A stretch of DNA of 64,000 nucleotides from Heliopora coerulea. Lineage: Eukaryota; Cnidaria; Anthozoa; Scleralcyonacea; Helioporidae. Positions 1 to 12,300 of this stretch are shown here, in pieces. The stretch covers positions 1-64,000 of the forward strand of contig JASJOG010000267.1 in assembly GCA_030142905.1 (NCBI GenBank), given 5' to 3'. The position numbers and the translations under genes were made by a program. Positions within the stretch are counted from its first letter, which is position 1; the number at the start of each line of letters is the position of its first letter. A model generated the notes under the pieces. The model did not search any database. It saw nothing but the letters and a program-made list of their open reading frames with translations, and was not told where the DNA came from.

Positions 1-1801
1 TGTCTCATCCTTCTTAGCAAGTTTCCGTGGTCTTCCACTCCGCTTTCTGTCGTCAACTTTTCCTGTCCTTCATTATTTTGGATACTGTGAACATTTGGTT
101 TAGAAGGTTAAATTGCCAAAAAAACCACTTAGGAATGTGGGAAGTTCGTATTAATCTTAATTTGCACATGTTTGCAGGTTTCCCAAAGTCAAATTTGCTT
201 TTCACTTACCAAATTGAATGAATGGTACAAAGATGCCCATTATTAGTGGGTGCCTAAGACTTCTGCACAGTAGTGTATATATATATATATATATATATAG
301 ATCAGTAGTTCGGTAGCAAAAGTATCGTAACGAAAGACGTTAATATGAACCACTCCTTAAAACATGTTTGCGCGAACGTTTTCGCTTTATGAAGCTCTTC
401 AGGTGAAAATACGATATAGAGTTAATATGAAACGTAGTTATAACTTAAGCTTTTTAAGCTATGGTCATGACTTTGTTTCATGTTTACTCTACTTGTTTTT
501 TTATTTACCTAATTTCAGTTTGGCTGAAATTAGTGTCCCGAGTATCTCCCCAATGATATATCTATTGTAATAGCATGTTTTCCTCGATTTCTTTTGTTTT
601 TCCAGGTTGCATTAATAACTAATTTACCTCATTAAAATTCATTTGGACTAATACGATCCGGTTTGACGTCATTGAAGGTAGTATTAGTTGAATTTTTGCA
701 AACATGCTATTACAAAGTAATAGCAATGAAATTTCGGTCCATTAGCTGTTAAACCTCTCGCTCAATTCGGGTCATTTAGTAAAATTTCCTCGGGTCTTCG
801 GCCCTCGGGAATTTTACTAAACGACCCTCATCGAGCGAGAGGTTTAACAGTTAATACACCTCATTTTCATGCTATTACTTATGATAAGCTGAAGTTTCTC
901 TTTCAAAAAGATTCATGAAGTTATCATCGCTTAACACATACAGATTCCTGAGTGAAAGTTGCATTTTCACAATTTATACCTTTTGTTGTTTAAAAAGGAT
1001 CCGTTTTTAAATTCCCACGACTTGTAATTTCTTCTTTTAACCCCATCATGGCTGGGCTATTTTTGCTCCTAGGCAGGCTGAACGGGCATTCGTCCCCCCC
1101 GTTATTTCATTATTATTGTTGCTATATCAATGAAACTTCTCATGAGTATTGAACATGTAATGCTCTACAAAATTAAGTATTACTTGGTTCCACATACTTG
1201 CTGATGTCACTATTATGTCACTCAACCATTTCTTTTACTTGGGTTTTTTGATTCTGTTTTTCACTCATATTTCTCCAAACGTATACAATAAAGAAAACTA
1301 TTCATTATGAAATATTGAGAATTTATGACGTGAAGTAGTTCATATTTGTTTTGTTTGTTTGTGACATCACGATGTCGTATTGAGTTTAAAAGTTCTTAGT
1401 TTTAATTGATAAATATTTTTATTTTACATATTTGTCGTGCAATATAACATTTTTCGCTGTTTGCAAGTTTGTTTTTTATCTTCCTGATATACATGTTGAT
1501 AAAATCTAGGCGTTATGATGACGTCATACTAAACTCTCAAACAAAAATAACAGTTTTTGGATCTAGAAAAACCTTGTTTTTATAACAGAAGATACTTTCC
1601 TTTCGAATTAGTATTCAATTGAACCTAGTATTTCTAAGATTTAGTTGAAAAAATTGCAGTTATTTGACCTTCAATAATAAGTAAAATAATGACCCTTTCT
1701 CTTCTACGCATGGGTTTTACTAAAGCGTAACTGTCAGAGCACAGATTCCCAAGAAACGGTATTGATATCTTAAATTTTTAATCGCCCTGTGAAATTTTTA
1801 G
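1..1801. other. 5' stretch, presumed RNF213 intron
   Basis: No RNF213 exon or other gene recognised. It holds a TA microsatellite (about 274-299) and one foldback element; the rest is AT-rich non-coding sequence. Because exon 1 in the window begins mid-codon, this is most likely the 3' part of a long intron. Confidence 0.6.
718..877. repeat. Foldback (hairpin) element
   Basis: Long imperfect inverted repeat. TAATAGCAATGAAA on the left mirrors TTTTCATGCTATTA on the right, and CTGTTAAACCTCTCGCTC mirrors GAGCGAGAGGTTTAACAG, around a CCTCGGG / CCCTCGG core. This looks like a MITE-type foldback. Confidence 0.75.
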
Positions 1802-1940
1802 AGAGAGCCGTTATTTGCTGGTTTTGACTGAAAACTATGCAGCTTTAAGTATACTACAGCAACAGTTCTTCGCAGGAACAAGTCAAGATCCCATAGTAAT
1901 CTTTGGTAGCAGCTTTCCGAAAGACCAGCAATATACCCAG
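1802..1940 (+). CDS. RNF213: RNF213 exon 1 in window (AAA+ core)
   Basis: Acceptor AG at 1800-1801 after a T-rich tract, donor GT at 1941. The first base completes a codon begun upstream; the exon ends on a codon boundary. The peptide [14 protein letters not shown]...[13 protein letters not shown] is highly typical of RNF213 in the AAA+ core. The preceding exon was not found in 1-1801. Confidence 0.9.
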
Positions 1941-4900
1941 GTACAGGGATACCAAATTTCATTTTGTGACTTTAAACATGATTTCCTCCAGGATTTTCAT
2001 TGTGGACAGTCGTTCTGGAAGAGTTTGAGATTGTTACTTATCACCCATCATGTTTCTCAGACATATTGCTCATGGATCGTTAGTTAGTGGCTGTAGAACT
2101 CGTAGTCGTGGCATATATGTCGTTAGATTAATCTTGAAAATATGACAAGCTGTGTAATTTACACTGAATGGGCTGTAACAGCGACTGTTACAGCACGATA
2201 CACCCGCAAGTCTTTTTAAGGGGATACCTTCCGTTCAAACTTTTTCGGAGGGTTTATCCCGCACCCTCCGTCTGGCGAAATCCTTGCGTGCCTTAAATCG
2301 TAGTCTGCGGGTGCTTTCTTTTATGGTCAACATACCATTCGCAGCTATTATGATGATCAATTTCCAATGGGTACTAAACTACTAATAAGGAAGATTTTGT
2401 TAAAGCATATTCCTTTTAAACTGATCGAAGTTTGGAGTTTGAATAGATATCCATTCTCAGACATCTTTGTCTGAAGTGCCTATATGGGTTATTTTAGGTA
2501 GCTGTGTTCGTCTTTCTCTCAGTCTACCGACCACCTTGCCTGTTCGTTTCATTAACTATTTTGTGCTTCAGTCGTTTAGTGTGGTTCGTCGACTAGTCCA
2601 CTCTTCCGTCATTTTGATTACTTGCCTACCTACCTACCTGCCCACCTTTGCCTATTTTCCTTGCAAGCCTGCCTACCTGCTTGCATACCTACATACGTGG
2701 AAACGTACCTATATACCTACCTACCTACTTACCTGCCTGCCTGCCTGCCTACCCACCTACGTACGTACGTACGTACGTACGTACGTACCTACGTACCTAC
2801 GTACCTGCCTACTTACCTACCTACCTGACTACCAACCTGCTTACCTACTTACCTACCTACCAACCAAACTACCTACCTACCTACCTACCTACCTACCTAC
2901 TAATCTACCTACCTACTTTCGTATCTACCTACCGATCTCCATCGTTCCTGCCTTCAAGCCTGTCAGTTTATCGTTCTATCCATTCGTCTATTTGTTTGTT
3001 GGTCTGTTCGTCTGTTTTTTCTTTCTTACTGTGTTACTGCTTTTCTAACTTTCTGTCGTTCTGTCTTTCAATTTTTCAGACTGTCTTTTTTATACACTTT
3101 TTGCACTTCAGCACGGGAGAGTGGAACGCCTAACTGCATACCTTGTGTCGAGTTTTTGTTATATCATATTTTCAGTCATATATCATAATTAGGAGGTACC
3201 TATACTTTACACAAATCATGTCTTTACAGTCGTCCCAATAGATCTGAAAATGTTCTTTAAAAGGTTTGAAGTTCTCAGGGATAAAAATATTGAAGCTATG
3301 CATTAAAATACAATATTTGTTTTCTACCCTGCATTTTCCCCTAACACATTGCAAACCAAATGAATGCAAGTAATGCTTATTTCAAAAATCACTTGCTGTA
3401 TCTTTGAACTAGATCTGCCGTAATATCAACAGAATCAAAGTGTGTATGGAAACAGGCCGTATGGTGATCTTGCTAAACCTGGAAAGTCTTTATGAAAGTT
3501 TATACGACGCACTAAACCAGGTAACCTACGGATGAATGTATTTTCTTTTTGTTATATTTGTCCTATCCCTTGCCCACCGTCTTCCTTTCTTTACGTTTCT
3601 TTTTATTTCTCTTCTTTTCACTTCAATTCCTCTCTTTTTTTTGTAATGTTTGGAGCTGTGCTGTGTTGTGTTATGTTGTTTGGTGTTGTATTTTGTTTTG
3701 CTTTGATTTGTTTACCCTCCCTTCCCATGCTTCTGGTCTGTCGAGTGTTGCCCACACCCGATAAATGATTACCTAATGCATAATAATTTAATGCATGAAA
3801 CATGTTTGTACTTTCATAATAATGACAGGGTGGCTGATACAGAAAACATATGATGAACTGGGTTTATGAGGGTGCTGGGGGTACAGTGGTAGTGCATGTG
3901 TCTCTCACCACTGACCAGGGTTTGTCACATGTGAGAAGAGTGTTTTCCAGTTTGACTCTACCACCGATCGCAGGTTTTCTCTGCCTACTTCGGTTTTCTC
4001 CTGTAGTAACACTCGACCCATGAGAGGTGGCCCACACTGGACCTCTAGGGAAGACAGCCCAGGTAGCTGATAAGGTTATCCAGTATAAATAAAGGTATAC
4101 TTTACCTTTACCTTTGCCTTTACCTTTACCTTTAACTTAAACTTAAATGGTGGCTCTCAATTAACAGACTACTGGTTTTCTCTGCAATACTTGAACTCTT
4201 CAATGGAGTTATACGAACTCCATTAAAGCGTGTTGTCGAATAATATTTTATTCTCCGTACGACTTCTTTCCTCCCTCGAAAACAATCAGGTATTTTGTGT
4301 TTCATGTTAAACATGATTGTTGTTTTCTGTTTTTAGTATTATTTGTATCTCTCTGGTCAAAAGTATGTTGACCTTGGCTTGGGAAATCACAGAGTGAAGT
4401 GCCGAGTGGCTGATAACTTTAAGTAAGTATATAATTTCCTACTGTTTCCACAGCTATTCTTTCCTTTGAAATGCTTGCTAGAACGGTTTTTTACATTTAC
4501 CCTGCGCTTTTGCTTCATTAACAACCCATAACTTGCCTTGAGGTTTTCAAGAAAGCGCCTGAGAACAGTGGCATGCCCTTAATGGAAAACTTGCAGCATG
4601 ACGTTTCATCTGCCAGTGTTTTGATAAATTAAGTGCTAATTTCCTGTATGCAGCATTCGAATAATATGGCGAGGGCTAAAACTACATAGGTCAGTTTTAA
4701 TTGGAAGTAACATACTGCACTGCGGTTGTCCTAAACCATAGTTAGTACTGACTAGGTTGTGAAAATGTATTCACCTGCTGATAAACATTTCTGTGACAAA
4801 CCGTGTTTGTTTGAACAGGACCTTGTTGAACTCCGTGTAGACACATTCATGTGATTCGTCAAAGGCAAGGTTTTACGTTCTTAAAATTTACGTTTAGGTT

Positions 4901-6273
4901 GATTGTTGTTGCTGAAAAAGATGTTGTCTATCGACGATTTCCAATACCGCTAATCAATCGATTGGAAAAACACTTTCTCGTGATGTCCACTGGTCTGACG
5001 CCCCATCAAACGCATTTAGTGAAAGAGCTAGAGAACTGGGTAAAAATTTTCTCCGAAGCTAGACACGAATTTTCTGCGAACGAAAGGTAAGGTAGAGATA
5101 AGATAGGTAAGGTCTTTATAACTATTTGGTAAATTCCTGTATGACCATGTTCATGAAAACGCGCATGCAGGTTCTCACCTGGTAATCATCTCGACCTTTG
5201 GCTTTCTTTACATGTCTGGGATTACATGATCTGTTGTCTAAAACTTTAATTCGTATCTGTGAGTTAAAATACAGGTCTGTAAAGAAACAAATACCTTATG
5301 GGCAGGCATTTAGGGTAAGATAATTAAGGGGCTACACTTTCGACTGCTATTCGCATAGGGTAATTTCCCTTATTTCTCTTAAAAAATGTAAAAAGAATTT
5401 CAGGCAACCGATTAAAAACTTAGAGATAGTAGTCATTATCTTAACTGTAGTTCTCATGGTTTTTGCAGTTTTTCATCTAAAATGTAGAAAGTACCGGAAG
5501 TTCATATTAAGACAAAGATCTGAGAACGGAAACAAGCGTCCCTGTTCATATAGGCCCCCCTCCTTTTAGCCCCTTAACCTTTCATGCCTCACGCCCCTCC
5601 GTTAAGCATATAAATAAGCGATCCTGGCGCTAATTAAAGCAAGCACGGCACGTGAATTTTAAATATATAGATATATATATAAAATAGATATATATTGAAT
5701 ATATATATAGACAGGTAACAAATTCAGGATCATTTGAGTAGAGTGCTCAATACCGGGATAGAGCGGAATAGTACGACAAAATAACAAACTTGAATTACTT
5801 CATTTAATCACTACAAATTTGTTTCGTATGGCAAGCGGAGCTTACCACACTCATCAGGTGATTATCTCGTTTGATGTTATGCCTAGATAACTTGAAACTA
5901 CATATGTATAGTATTTGATCCATTGCGCGAATGACGTCATGAGAATGGTATGTGATTGCGGTTTACAGGGTTATGAGTAATTAGCTGCGTAGATGTGTTA
6001 TTGGCTGCTTAGCAAGTATTTTTTCCTATGTCTACATATTGATATAAGTTCGTTCCTAGTGTTCAGTGAGTTTAGTTTTGGATGGCAAATTATAATAAAC
6101 TTTTCATTCAGGCATAGGTTACATCTTTTGGTTTTGTTGGAATAGGGCCTACACTGTTTAATTATTTTCCATTTGATCGAGTGTTGGACGTTTGACTCTT
6201 AAGTTCCAAATATATTTTACCAAATATATTTTCTAAATGAAGTAATTCAAGTTTGTCCTTTTGTCGTACAATA

Positions 6274-6313
<40 letters not shown>

Positions 6314-9300
6314 AATATATATATATATATATATGTAATATTTAAAAATCGTCATTTGACTTGAAGTGTATACTTTGTTGTGATTATGCAAGTTAGAGCA
6401 AGTTATCTTCTGATTAATATATATATATATATAAAGCAAAACCAAAAGTGTATCATACAAGAAACACAGTTGACGATTGGTTTGAGAGTGCTCGATACCA
6501 TGCAGGTAGAGCGAAATAACTTTAATAAAGTTAGAAGAGCGTTTGCTACTCGGAGTTTCACGTGTCTACAAACGCTCTTCTAACTTTATTAAAGTTATAT
6601 ATATATATGTCCTGTGAAGGTTCATATCATTCAGCAAATTGTATTGCAGTCTGGTCAGCGTAAGCTTAGCCGTGATTGGCTGAGAAAAACGGTGTCCATT
6701 TCAACATATTTCTCTTATTAGTATGTTCAAGCCTGGTGATAGTTTCGTTGGCTATCATAGCGATACGGCAGCGGCTGTGATCATGAAAGTAAGCGAAGAC
6801 CAAGAACTTGAAAGCGATGATCAGGTGGGTAGTAACGATATTTATGCTTATGATTATATGACGCAATTTGCAAATTTTTGGTTGTGAACTTTCTGAGTAA
6901 AAGTAAATGCAGCTAGACTAAAACAGAGGCACTGGAAGACATTACCGTCAAGGCTTTCCAGGTGAACCATGAAAGTTCCTTTTCGGCAAACTTTGGATTA
7001 CCAACAGTCCAGTTTATACATGCACACACATACCCAAGTACTTACACACCGTACACACCCGTACATTTTAAATATACGGTCAACAAAATGAGCGGCTATT
7101 CTGTATTGGGATAACCAGACACGAGGGGAAACCAAATGTCTATGTACTGCGATTGACAACGGACGCGAATTATGTAAACCAGTGCTAAATTTACCCTTAA
7201 GTAAAAAACAAATTAATTTTACAAGTGCACGGTGGAGATGCTGACGACGGTGTCTGTAAACAGGAATGATTAACCATTTCTTATTAATCAGTTTTGTGTG
7301 ATATTTACAAACACGGGTGAAACATCACATAATTTCTTTTGAATTTTGTTGGGTTTTTTTTTTATTCCTGGAAGCCTAGCCAGCCATACGTATAAGTATA
7401 TATATATATATATATAAGTATATATATATATAAGTATATATATATATAAGTATATATATATATAAGTATATATATATATAAGTATATATATATATAAGTA
7501 TATATATATATAAGTATATATATATATAAGTATATATATATATAAGTATATATATATATAAGTATATATATATACGTATATGTATACGTATATATATATG
7601 TATGTGTATGTGTATGTGCATATGAATATGTAATATATAAAATCTGACTAGCAGTGGTTTATCTGGATTTACAACATGAGACGATAGCCGAGTGTTTTGC
7701 ATCCGATAAAGCACGAACTGCGAGTTTTTTGAATGTCTTACAAAATCAACCTTGTAATACGCTAATTTGCGACAAATTTTGGAAGTTTATGTTATCTAAG
7801 CCCAAAAAAAATAACATCTTCCCATATAAAGTCATACGTGTCTTTATCACATAGAAAGACACGACATGGTCATGATTTTCCTTTGTATTCTTCTAATGAA
7901 CTCTTAATGAATTTTAGAAGTATATGTATATGTGTATGTATATGTATATGTATATGTGTATGAATACATGTGTTTGTGTGTACGTATATGTATGTGTATA
8001 TATATATAGAGAGAGACAGAGAGACAGAGAGAGACAGAGACAGAGAGAGAGAGTCAGAGAGACAGAGAGACAGAGACAGAGACACAGAGACACAGAGACA
8101 GAGACAGAGACATAGCACAGAGAGAGAGAGAGGGGGAGAGAGAGAGAATATACTTGAAAATGAGGTTTGCTTTATCGGATGTTAAATACAATGCGAGAGC
8201 CGAGGTTTTCAGATTTGATATAGCACGTTCCTACTAATTTCTCTTCTTATATTCTGAATGACTTCTAAAACGTACTCCATTTATCTTCACATTGTCCTAT
8301 AACAAAGTTTTCTAAGCTGTAAAAACTTAACAAGGAAGGAGAGTGGGATCTGTTCCAATATATGGATACGACATAGTTACGATTTTCCTTTGTAAAAATC
8401 CAAAAGGGTCAGGGAATTGCCTACTTCTAGGATAGAAAATATCCCGGTTTCAAGAGAAGCCTCATGCTTCACTTACTACGAAGGTCCTTCGTTCCAAACG
8501 TCTGTATTTTCTATCCTATGTTTCAACAGTCTGGTGACCGTTTTGGCTTTTCACACGTCGTTCAACATTGCCTGCGCAATAATTTACTTTCATAACATTG
8601 TTATAATTTCCTTATGTGTTTTCTTGTACTCGAACCTGTGGCTTAATTGGGTCCCAGTAACTCAGTGGTCAGAGCTTCTCTCCGGTCGCAAGAAGGTTCT
8701 AGGTTCAGTCACCGTTTGGGGTTCACAAATCATTTTACTGTGGATATGAACAGGACGAACGTCCACGTATCGTCCGTGATATCACCAACCTCTTAGGTGC
8801 AGATTCTGCACAACATTTGCCTTATTTTTAGATATTGACTGAGTCCAAGAACACGCTCATGCAGTGCGCATCTCCAGACGCTATCGCCAGGTTACCAGCC
8901 ACTAGACTCAAACCCTTTGCCATGGAGCTATGGGCCGCGTATTTTGACCACCAGAAGCACAGTAGTCTGGTGGAATATCTTAATTATGTTCTAGAAGTAA
9001 AAGAACGGTATGAAGAACGTGAAGGTGTTCTCGCTCAGGTACTCACTTAAGCATGCTTTATCCTCATCTCATCATCTTCCGTCAGTCCCCTGTTAATTTA
9101 TTTTTTGTACATGTTTGTATCCTTTTTTTAAATCAATTTTGTCGTTTTATATTTTTTTTACTTATCAGTTTGAGCTTCATTTACTGCTTGATTAGTTCGT
9201 TCGTTTGTTCAATAGTTCATTTATACGTTTCTTTGTTTGCCTGTTTATTTGTTTGCCTGATAGCTTGTTCGTTCATGTCTTAGTTTGTTTGCATATTTAT

Positions 9301-12300
9301 TTGTTTTTGGGGGGGGGGTTTCCTTGTTTGTTTCCCTTTGTGCTTAGTATAAACTGTTTGTTTGTTTGCTTCTCCACATTTTTTCTTTTCCACTCTTTTT
9401 CTTTTTAGTTTATCATTAGTTTGCTTACGTTTTATAGGTAACCACCCACTCGCGTCTTTTGTCCCAGTCCAATGCAAAGCACGTTGCGACTGCCTTAGGA
9501 TTTACAGGATCGTCCTCTCGTTGTGTCAGCCTTCAAGAATTCCACACTGAGCAACAGTTTACAAAGACAATACAGTAAGAATCGAATAGATTATGCATGT
9601 CTGTAAAGTGATCGCTTTCTGACTCATACAAACTTATGTATCTCATTTGTGGATTACAATTCCGCGAAAAATGATGAGCAAGTGATACCTGGATTTCAGG
9701 TTTCATCAATACATGAATTCCCCAGGATTATTTAAATTCGAATCTACCGAGTAGCTCCATCCTCCAATTTTAGAACGGCGAAGATCTCCGGTGTACTCCA
9801 TTTTTCTACTTGAATTTTGCCGAGCCTGCCAATTATAAAGTTATCTTTTCATTTTACCCTAAGGATAATTTTGAAAATAATTTGCGCGAATATTTCATTC
9901 TTAGATTGAGCATACGGAGGCATATTTTTAATTCTGTAATCGAGGAAAAGAAATACGTGTCATTAAACAACCTTGTGATAGTAAAATTATCTTGTTAATT
10001 TTAGGAACTTTTGTCTTCAGCTCGGTGGCCATGAAGGTCTTCTGCTTGTTCAGTGCGACGAGGGGGAACTCAACTTTAACTTAGTCGCTTGCTCTCGATA
10101 TCTTGTCGTAGAGACGCGTCGTCAGGCACTCGAAGATGTCCAAAATGATGTGAGGCCTGTCCATGTTGTTTTTATCGTTCAGCTGCCAAAGGTTGTTGGT
10201 GGATGCCAGAACTTTGTTGGATTTCAGGGTGGAAAGTGGAGGTCAGTTCATATCGATGAGCTGTTTAGATCAAATAAACAGCTACCACGCATTGATTACT
10301 TGGTTAACCGTTCCGTAAGTGAGTTGCTTGAGCCAATAGAAAGCACAAGGTCTGAAGCCGATTTTGCAGAAATGGAGGTTGACCCTCCAGGTAACAATTT
10401 AACTGGTATTTCATCAGGTCAAATTGTTAATCCGACTCGTATCTTGAGAAACTGCCTTCAGTCGGCTGCTGCTAGACTTTATGACGATTCAACAAATGTC
10501 AACAGAGGAACAAGACGAATCGAAATATTGTTGGGGCTCTTGCCAGAAGATGAAGCCTCATATGAAACGGGTAAGTCACTTTTCATCTCATAGATTTGTT
10601 TCTGCACAATAACTTTATCAATACTGGCTCTGATGGTGAATCTAATCAATGCGTAAATAAGGTTGCAAGAAAATAGGCTGCCGAAACAAAATAATGTTTC
10701 GTTCGGAGCTTGAAGGATACATGCGCATAGGTAGGAAAATTACGCCTGAGAAACAAAACGTAGGACAAGACACCACCGAAAATTTACTGCAGTTAAGCAA
10801 TCAAACGTCTTAATCTCATGCCTTGAATATATAAACCGGCTCACGTTTACGAGAATCTGTAGACTGACTGACAGACTGATTGACCGACTTACTTGCTATC
10901 TGGCCGACAGATGGATGCTCGGACAGACGGAAGGACGGATTGACTGGCTGACGAGTAGGTGGGCAGACGGAGGGACGGACGGACGGACAGATCGAGACTT
11001 ACCGAAAAATTGAGTGAAAGACTGATTGAAAAACTGTTTGAAGGACTGACTAAACGAACGAACGTTCGAACGAGGTGCAAACATACGAACAACCTAGAGA
11101 GCGAGTAAACGATCACGTAAATAAATGGAGCAAGTGAGGTAAAACCAAACAAGAAGTCGAGTCAAGGAACAAACAGACAGACAGACGGACAAACAGATGG
11201 TTATGCGGGCGTGAACACATGCTGCAATGCAGATGGAGACAGATTGAAAGAGAGAGAAATGGACAAAAAGATGCTTGTTATTGGCTAATGTTCTTGCACC
11301 TTCTTTAGACTTTTCACTAGTACTTGTAAGGCGTGTTCATCAACTACTTCAGGAAAGAGACAAAAAGTGCTGGCAAGATCAAAAGCTGTGGTTGCAGACT
11401 GAAGCACTTTGTCGAGGACGTCTACAGGAAACAGGAACATTCAGAAAAGCTTTATGGCAGAAACTTTCTTCCATTGTTTCACCAATGTTGTCTGAAGTAA
11501 TAGCATTCGCTGACCGTAATCAAAACCTTAACTTGGTTATGGGAAAGACTAACTGGAAAACAAGACTGTGGCTTGCGATGTTGAACAAAGACCAAGTTGC
11601 ACCTTTGAAATATGAATCCTTTGTTTCGCCGGTGTCCAACGTAATCAGAGAAAGAGCTCTAGTTGTAAGCACAGGATTTGGTCATCATTTCCGCAGCCAC
11701 TTTCCATTTTCGTGGATTATAAAAGATGTGGTCAACGATCTATTGCTTCAAATAGAAGGTACAGTAAAATTAGTTTGTTTGCTTTGGCACTGGTACAGCA
11801 AGTCATGCAAGCGCACGTGAACTTTTTATCCAAGACCTACGTTGTGTTAACACAGCGATATACTTAAATTTTCTTTTAAATTGAGATTTCCAGATTCAAA
11901 TAATGATTACATATCAAAGAAATGAATACGGTTTATTTTTATCATTTTTTTCCCATTTTTAAGGATTTTGTCTATGTCGATTTCAGATTCGAGTTACCCT
12001 CTGTAGCTTGTTTCCATGAAAACCGAAACGAATTCGTCCAATTCGCCCTAAACTATCGAAAACAAAAATTTTGCAAATTCACCACGTTGAGAACCGTAAG
12101 TCGATTTGAGAATATAACTTACCTTTCGATTAAGCGAAGTCAAAATGCTTAATTAAGGAAAATTTGGCTATTTCATTTTAAAGCAAAACCGTGCCTATTT
12201 CTTTCCACTAATCTTTCGTCCTTCCTAAATCCGTAATCACGTTCAGAGAAAAACTATCAAACAAACTTGCGGTCTTAACTTGTTTATATGTTTTAATCAT

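Noticed and set aside
2467..3133. Long Tyr/Pro/Thr-rich open frames
   Set aside because: Produced by the CTAC microsatellite in three frames.
7394..7575. Regular direct repeats resembling a CRISPR array
   Set aside because: Units are contiguous AT-rich 16-mers with no spacers, in a eukaryotic intron.
7376..8185. Ile/Tyr-rich and Arg/Glu-rich open frames on both strands
   Set aside because: Translations of the AAG(TA)n minisatellite and GACAGA repeats.
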